Positions 60,748 through 64,000 of a stretch of DNA of 64,000 nt are shown here, one piece after another. Numbering within the stretch: the stretch's first letter is position 1; each line of letters starts with the position of its first letter. A model generated the notes under the pieces. The model was given only the letters and a program-made list of their open reading frames with translations. It was not told the origin of the DNA and did not search any database. The stretch lies in contig JAVBWI010000023.1 in NCBI GenBank assembly GCA_036677445.1, positions 186,001-250,000 of the forward strand, given 5' to 3'. A program made the position numbers and the translations under genes. The stretch is from JAVBWI01 sp036677445. GTDB taxonomy: Bacteria > Bacillota > Clostridia > Christensenellales > CAG-138.

Positions 60748-61716
60748 ATGTCCAACCAGCTTACCGCAACCCGTCTGTTTACAGCCATTGAGCGGCAGCG
60801 CGCGCCGCACGCCGTACTTGTTACCGGGCCGGAAGGCAGCGATGCAAACGGCCTTGCGCGGCGTGCCGCCGCCATGTACTGTTTGGGTGCGGACGATGCG
60901 GCACAGCTAAAAAACTGCCCGGATTATATCGAGCTTGGGCCAAAAGTCATTCCCGTAGATGAAATACGCGCCATGCAGGCAGAGCTTGGCGCGCGTTCCT
61001 ATTCGGGCCGCCGCGCCGTGACGCTGCTCGATGCGCACTCTATGGCGGAAAGCGCACAGAACGCGCTGCTTAAAACCCTGGAGGAGCCGCCAGCAAACAC
61101 GTTGCTGCTGCTCGCCGGGCTGGAAGCGGGGCTGCTTCTTACCATCCGTTCCCGCTGCGCCATACTTCGCCTTGGCGCGGAACCCGAGGAGGAAATGCGT
61201 TCCCGCATGGCGCGGCAGGGCGTTGAGCCCCGGCTCGCGCAACTGGGCGCGCGGCTTTCGGATGGTTCGCCGCTGTTGGCGGAGTCGCTTGCCACCCCCG
61301 CGCACGAAGCGTTTTACAGCCAGGCGGCAGATCTGTTTTTCACCGCGCTGACCGCGCGCACCCCCCCTTACCCCGTCATGGCGGAACTTCTCGGTATCGC
61401 TGTCGCGCCGCCGGAGGACGGCCGCAAGGCGACCGAAGAAAAGCGGATGACCGCCCGGTATTGCCTGCGCATTTGGCAGTCGCTTTGCCGCGATCTGCTG
61501 CATGTGCGGCTGGGGCTTACCGATATGCAGAACCCGGAGCAGGCCTCGCGCCTGCGCGAGACGGCGCAACGCTTTACAATCGGCCGAATTCAGGGTATTA
61601 TTGATTCGGTATTGTCCGCTCAGGTTCGCGTTTTGGCGGCGAATCCGTCGCTTACGATGGACGCGCTGATAACGGAACTGCACTGCCCTGCGGATACACC
61701 GGGAAGGGACAGATAA
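60748..61716 (+). CDS. holB: DNA polymerase III subunit delta' (HolB-like)
   Basis: This 322-residue clamp-loader protein has the AAA+ core with ALLKTLEEPPANTLLLLAG (sensor-1 region, about 104-122) and the IRSRC motif (about 128) that marks delta'. The normal Walker A is replaced by GPEGSDANG, as expected for this non-hydrolysing subunit. The zinc-binding Cys cluster of some delta' proteins is absent, leaving only C45-type single cysteines. The gene precedes the PSP1/RicT gene by one base, the standard order in Firmicutes. Confidence 0.87.
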   Translation: MSNQLTATRLFTAIERQRAPHAVLVTGPEGSDANGLARRAAAMYCLGADDAAQLKNCPDYIELGPKVIPVDEIRAMQAELGARSYSGRRAVTLLDAHSMAESAQNALLKTLEEPPANTLLLLAGLEAGLLLTIRSRCAILRLGAEPEEEMRSRMARQGVEPRLAQLGARLSDGSPLLAESLATPAHEAFYSQAADLFFTALTARTPPYPVMAELLGIAVAPPEDGRKATEEKRMTARYCLRIWQSLCRDLLHVRLGLTDMQNPEQASRLRETAQRFTIGRIQGIIDSVLSAQVRVLAANPSLTMDALITELHCPADTPGRDR

Positions 61717-61717
61717 C

Positions 61718-62965
61718 ATGACAAAACGAGTGATAGGCGTTCGCTTCAAGAAAGCCGGACGCATGTATTATTTTGATCCTGGCACGCTGGAGATTGCGGA
61801 AGGCGACGGCGTAATCGTAGAGACCGCGCGCGGTATGGAATTCGGCGACGTGGTGCTCGCCCCGCGCGACCTGCCGGAGGAACAGATTATAGCCCCCCTG
61901 AAGGATGTGCTGCGCATTGCCACCGCGGAGGATCGCGAGACCCACGAGCGCAATGTGCAGTTGGAAGAGGAAGCGTTCGATGTCTGCCAGAAAAAGATCG
62001 CGCATCACGCGCTGGATATGAAGCTGGTAGATGTGGAATATACCTTCAACGGCAGCAAGATCACGTTTTTCTTCACGGCCGAGGGGCGGGTGGATTTTCG
62101 CGAACTCGTCAAAGACCTTGCCTATGTGTTCAAAACGCGCATTGAGCTCAGGCAGATCGGCGTGCGCGACGAAGCAAAGATGCTTGGGGGCTTGGGTTCC
62201 TGCGGGCGTCCTGTGTGCTGCAAAACGTTCCTGGAAGACTTCCAGCCCGTTTCTATTAAAATGGCAAAGGAGCAGAAGCTCAGCCTGAGTCCGACCAAAA
62301 TCTCCGGGCTGTGCGGGCGGCTGATGTGCTGCCTGAAATATGAGCAGGATGCTTATGAGAGCATGCGCAGGCTGATGCCGCGTACCAACCGTGAGGTCAT
62401 CACGCCGGATGGCCGCGGTATGGTGCTGGACAATAACGTAATTACCGAAAAAACCAAGGTGCGTATCACTTTGAACGACGGCACGCCGGACGTGCGCGAA
62501 TACCATTTTTCCGAGATACGCAAACCCGGCACGCCGGAGGAAGAAGAGCTGCTCCGGCAGGAAGCGATCGCGCACGCGAAAGCGCGCGAGAGCGAAGCAC
62601 ATCCCGCAGAGGATGCGTTCCGCTTTGTAACGGGCTATATTGCCGAGCCGCCCGCGCCTCCCGCAGCGGATATTGCCCCGACCCCCGAGAACCAGCAGGA
62701 AGCGCCCCGCAAGCAAGGGCAAGGGGAAAATAAGCGCAGGCCGCGTCAACACAACCCCCAGGGCGGCGGCCAGTTGAGGCCGCAGCAGGGGCAGCATGCG
62801 CGGGCGGCGCAGGGGAGACAGCAGCAAAGGACGGAACAAACGCAGCAACGGCAGGATACGAAGGCGGAAGGTGCAGAAGCGCCCAGGCCGCACAGGAGCC
62901 GCCGCGGCGGCCGCAACCGACACCGCCGGCCAAATGCGGGCGGAAGCGCGCCTGCGCAAAGCTGA
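61718..62965 (+). CDS. ricT: PSP1-domain protein, RicT/YaaT-like
   Basis: This 415-residue protein has a PSP1 core at about residues 1-290, with GRVDFRELVKDLAYVFKTRIELRQIGVRDEA (split over 120-150), the Cys motifs GSCGRPVCC (about 162-170) and LCGRLMCCLKYE (about 195-206), and NREVITPDGRG. In Bacillus subtilis YaaT (RicT) joins RicA and RicF in an iron-sulfur complex that affects RNA processing and sporulation phosphorelay. Here a basic, Gln/Arg/Pro-rich tail of about 115 residues (about 300-415) is added, probably disordered and RNA-binding. Confidence 0.9.
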   Translation: MTKRVIGVRFKKAGRMYYFDPGTLEIAEGDGVIVETARGMEFGDVVLAPRDLPEEQIIAPLKDVLRIATAEDRETHERNVQLEEEAFDVCQKKIAHHALDMKLVDVEYTFNGSKITFFFTAEGRVDFRELVKDLAYVFKTRIELRQIGVRDEAKMLGGLGSCGRPVCCKTFLEDFQPVSIKMAKEQKLSLSPTKISGLCGRLMCCLKYEQDAYESMRRLMPRTNREVITPDGRGMVLDNNVITEKTKVRITLNDGTPDVREYHFSEIRKPGTPEEEELLRQEAIAHAKARESEAHPAEDAFRFVTGYIAEPPAPPAADIAPTPENQQEAPRKQGQGENKRRPRQHNPQGGGQLRPQQGQHARAAQGRQQQRTEQTQQRQDTKAEGAEAPRPHRSRRGGRNRHRRPNAGGSAPAQS

Positions 62966-63057
62966 ATTCGCCCCTCGCTGTCGTTCCACATTTTTTGCAT
63001 TGCAATTTATGGATTGCATGTTACAATAAAATCAACTATAACATGGAGGTATTTATT

Positions 63058-63228
63058 ATGGCTTACGTTATTAATAATGAATGCATCAGCTGCGGCGCAT
63101 GCGAGGGCGAATGCCCCGTCAGCGCGATTTCCCAAGGGGATACCACCTACGTCATCGACGCGGATACCTGCATTGAATGCGGCGCATGCGCCGACGTATG
63201 TCCGGTTGGCGCTCCCAATCCCGCATAA
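63058..63228 (+). CDS. 2[4Fe-4S] ferredoxin
   Basis: This 56-residue clostridial-type ferredoxin has two CxxCxxCxxxCP motifs: CISCGACEGECP (about 9-20) and CIECGACADVCP (about 38-49). It is a soluble electron carrier. TGGAGG lies eight bases before the ATG at 63058. It is a single gene with a terminator close behind. Confidence 0.95.
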   Translation: MAYVINNECISCGACEGECPVSAISQGDTTYVIDADTCIECGACADVCPVGAPNPA

Positions 63229-63256
63229 TTAGATAAAACCATAATATGTGCAAATA

Positions 63257-63285
63257 AGAGGTTGTTTTCGGACAGCCCCTTTTTG
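63257..63285 (+). terminator. Terminator of the ferredoxin gene
   Basis: AGAGGTTGT (63257-63265) pairs with ACAGCCCCT (63272-63280), with one mismatch and one G-T. A run of Ts follows. Confidence 0.65.
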
Positions 63286-63317
63286 TTTATAAAATTTCGG
63301 TCTTCCCGCCCAACCGT

Positions 63318-64000
63318 TTAGAAATATGCCTGGAGCGTGGTTTTGACCCATTCATCTCCATAATAGCCGTAATGGCTTTCCACGGTTTTTGCTTTTAAAT
63401 CAAACACCGAAACGCAGCCTTCGATGCGAAGCTGCTTCCCATCCCGGCTTTTCGGGTTTTTCGCGTAATAGCCGGGATGTTCGCCATAAGGCGCAAGATA
63501 CTCCGCAATGCGCTTTGCGGTTTTATAATCGATGTGCCCCTGCGCGAAGAGCGCCTCCCGCAGCTGATGGTTCAGTTCGTCATAGCGCCACTGTATATCG
63601 TTGACATTCCCATGCGTGACCCGCGCCGTCCACGAGTCCATGGCGCAAAGGCGCATAGGCGGCAGCACAAAATGGTTGGTGGTAATAAACACCCCTTCTG
63701 CCGTTCGTTCCGGCGCAAAATAAAAGCTTTCGGGGCAGTTTTTCTCCTCCGGCGCGCGGTTGATAAAGCCGTCGGGCAAAAACGCATCCTCGTGTAGCTG
63801 CACGCGTGCGTTATTGGTGCGCCGGTAATGCTGCCACAGCCCTTCATTGAACGAAAAATATTCTTCGGGGAATGGATCGCCGCACCGGCGCACCATGGCG
63901 CCGTTGACGACCGGGGCGGGCATATGCGCGGCAATGTACGCGGCGTCCGGCAAATATGGCCGGAGCGCAGGCTGCGGGTATTGCAAAAAATCCAGCCGCT
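63318..64000 (-). CDS. Unidentified protein, 5' end beyond the window
   Basis: The frame is open from the right edge to a stop at 63318, at least 227 residues. A TTG at 63986 could start it, but in-frame codons upstream (GWIFLQ) suggest it begins outside. The sequence has no transmembrane helix. Features near the middle (TNHFVLPPM, MDSWTARVTHG) and the tail (RIEGCVSVFDLKAKTVESHYGYYGD) recall the C-terminal part of NTN-hydrolase or C45 acyltransferase-like proteins, but this is a weak impression. It is convergent with the ferredoxin gene. Confidence 0.6.
   Translation of the reverse strand, partial: RLDFLQYPQPALRPYLPDAAYIAAHMPAPVVNGAMVRRCGDPFPEEYFSFNEGLWQHYRRTNNARVQLHEDAFLPDGFINRAPEEKNCPESFYFAPERTAEGVFITTNHFVLPPMRLCAMDSWTARVTHGNVNDIQWRYDELNHQLREALFAQGHIDYKTAKRIAEYLAPYGEHPGYYAKNPKSRDGKQLRIEGCVSVFDLKAKTVESHYGYYGDEWVKTTLQAYF

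Noticed and set aside
60748..61716. Loss of Walker A in the HolB-like protein as a sign of decay
   Set aside because: Delta' subunits normally lack ATPase activity; the IRSRC motif and intact frame indicate a functional gene.

Overview
The window looks like a chromosome segment of a Gram-positive, Clostridia-type member of the Firmicutes. The signs are strong GGAGG Shine-Dalgarno sites with frequent TTG and GTG starts, BlaI/BlaR1 modules, LytR-CpsA-Psr and DegV proteins, a Van-type regulon, and the gene order decarboxylase - HAD phosphatase - holB - PSP1 (RicT/YaaT) near the right end. No ribosomal RNA, CRISPR array, integrase or replication origin was seen.

Layout. 1-10.2 kb (minus): a nine-gene carbohydrate operon with a ribose-type ABC importer, an erythritol/L-threitol-type dehydrogenase, a SIS isomerase, a second zinc dehydrogenase, a SAF-domain oxidoreductase and an FGGY kinase that runs off the edge. 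A divergent RpiR regulator (10.7 kb) probably controls it. 12-17 kb (minus): two DegV proteins, an XRE membrane protein, an LCP protein and a phosphodiester glycosidase. 17.3-21.9 kb: two BlaI/BlaR1-type modules. The first has a wrecked BlaR1. The second has a BlaR1 fused to a peptidoglycan-binding domain and an NlpC/P60 domain that lacks its catalytic Cys. An FkbM methyltransferase lies between them.

22.2-28.2 kb (plus): a glycopeptide-resistance cluster of vanG type, with a small HTH gene, vanR, vanS, vanW, vanG (D-Ala-D-Ser ligase), vanXY and a soluble racemase-only vanT. VanR/VanS resemble the VanA-type regulators as I remember them, so the cluster looks mosaic. Two VanR-like boxes lie ahead of vanW. 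28.6-37.9 kb (minus): a two-component system, a lipoprotein, two ABC-2 permeases, a normal ATPase, a degenerate ABC ATPase lacking key catalytic residues, a secreted CARDB-like protein and an FtsX permease. This is the best candidate for an undescribed machine.

38-42.5 kb (minus): flavodoxin and FMN-binding proteins, a multiply frameshifted surface protein, and a stand-alone receiver. 42.7-50.3 kb (plus): a broken copy of the small HTH gene, a response regulator and kinase, VanZ, then a duplicated MacB-like permease/ATPase pair plus an orphan sugar-binding lipoprotein. TACAG repeats phased at 11 bp precede both the regulator gene and the transporter, each with a -10-like element at the same offset, which predicts a regulon. 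50.7-52.9 kb: an orphan response regulator whose kinase is cut off after nine codons next to an IS256-family element with a frameshifted transposase. 53-56 kb: tctB, a frameshifted tctA and an HpcH/HpaI aldolase, with codon use unlike the neighbours. 56.5-57.9 kb: a frameshifted DUF1883-TIR gene, tRNA-Asn and a partial 5' copy of that tRNA. 58-64 kb: housekeeping genes, a ferredoxin, and an unidentified gene entering from the right edge.

The middle (17-57 kb) is an accessory, envelope-stress-oriented region with many broken genes, consistent with repeated gain and decay. A few single-base frameshifts could instead be assembly errors.
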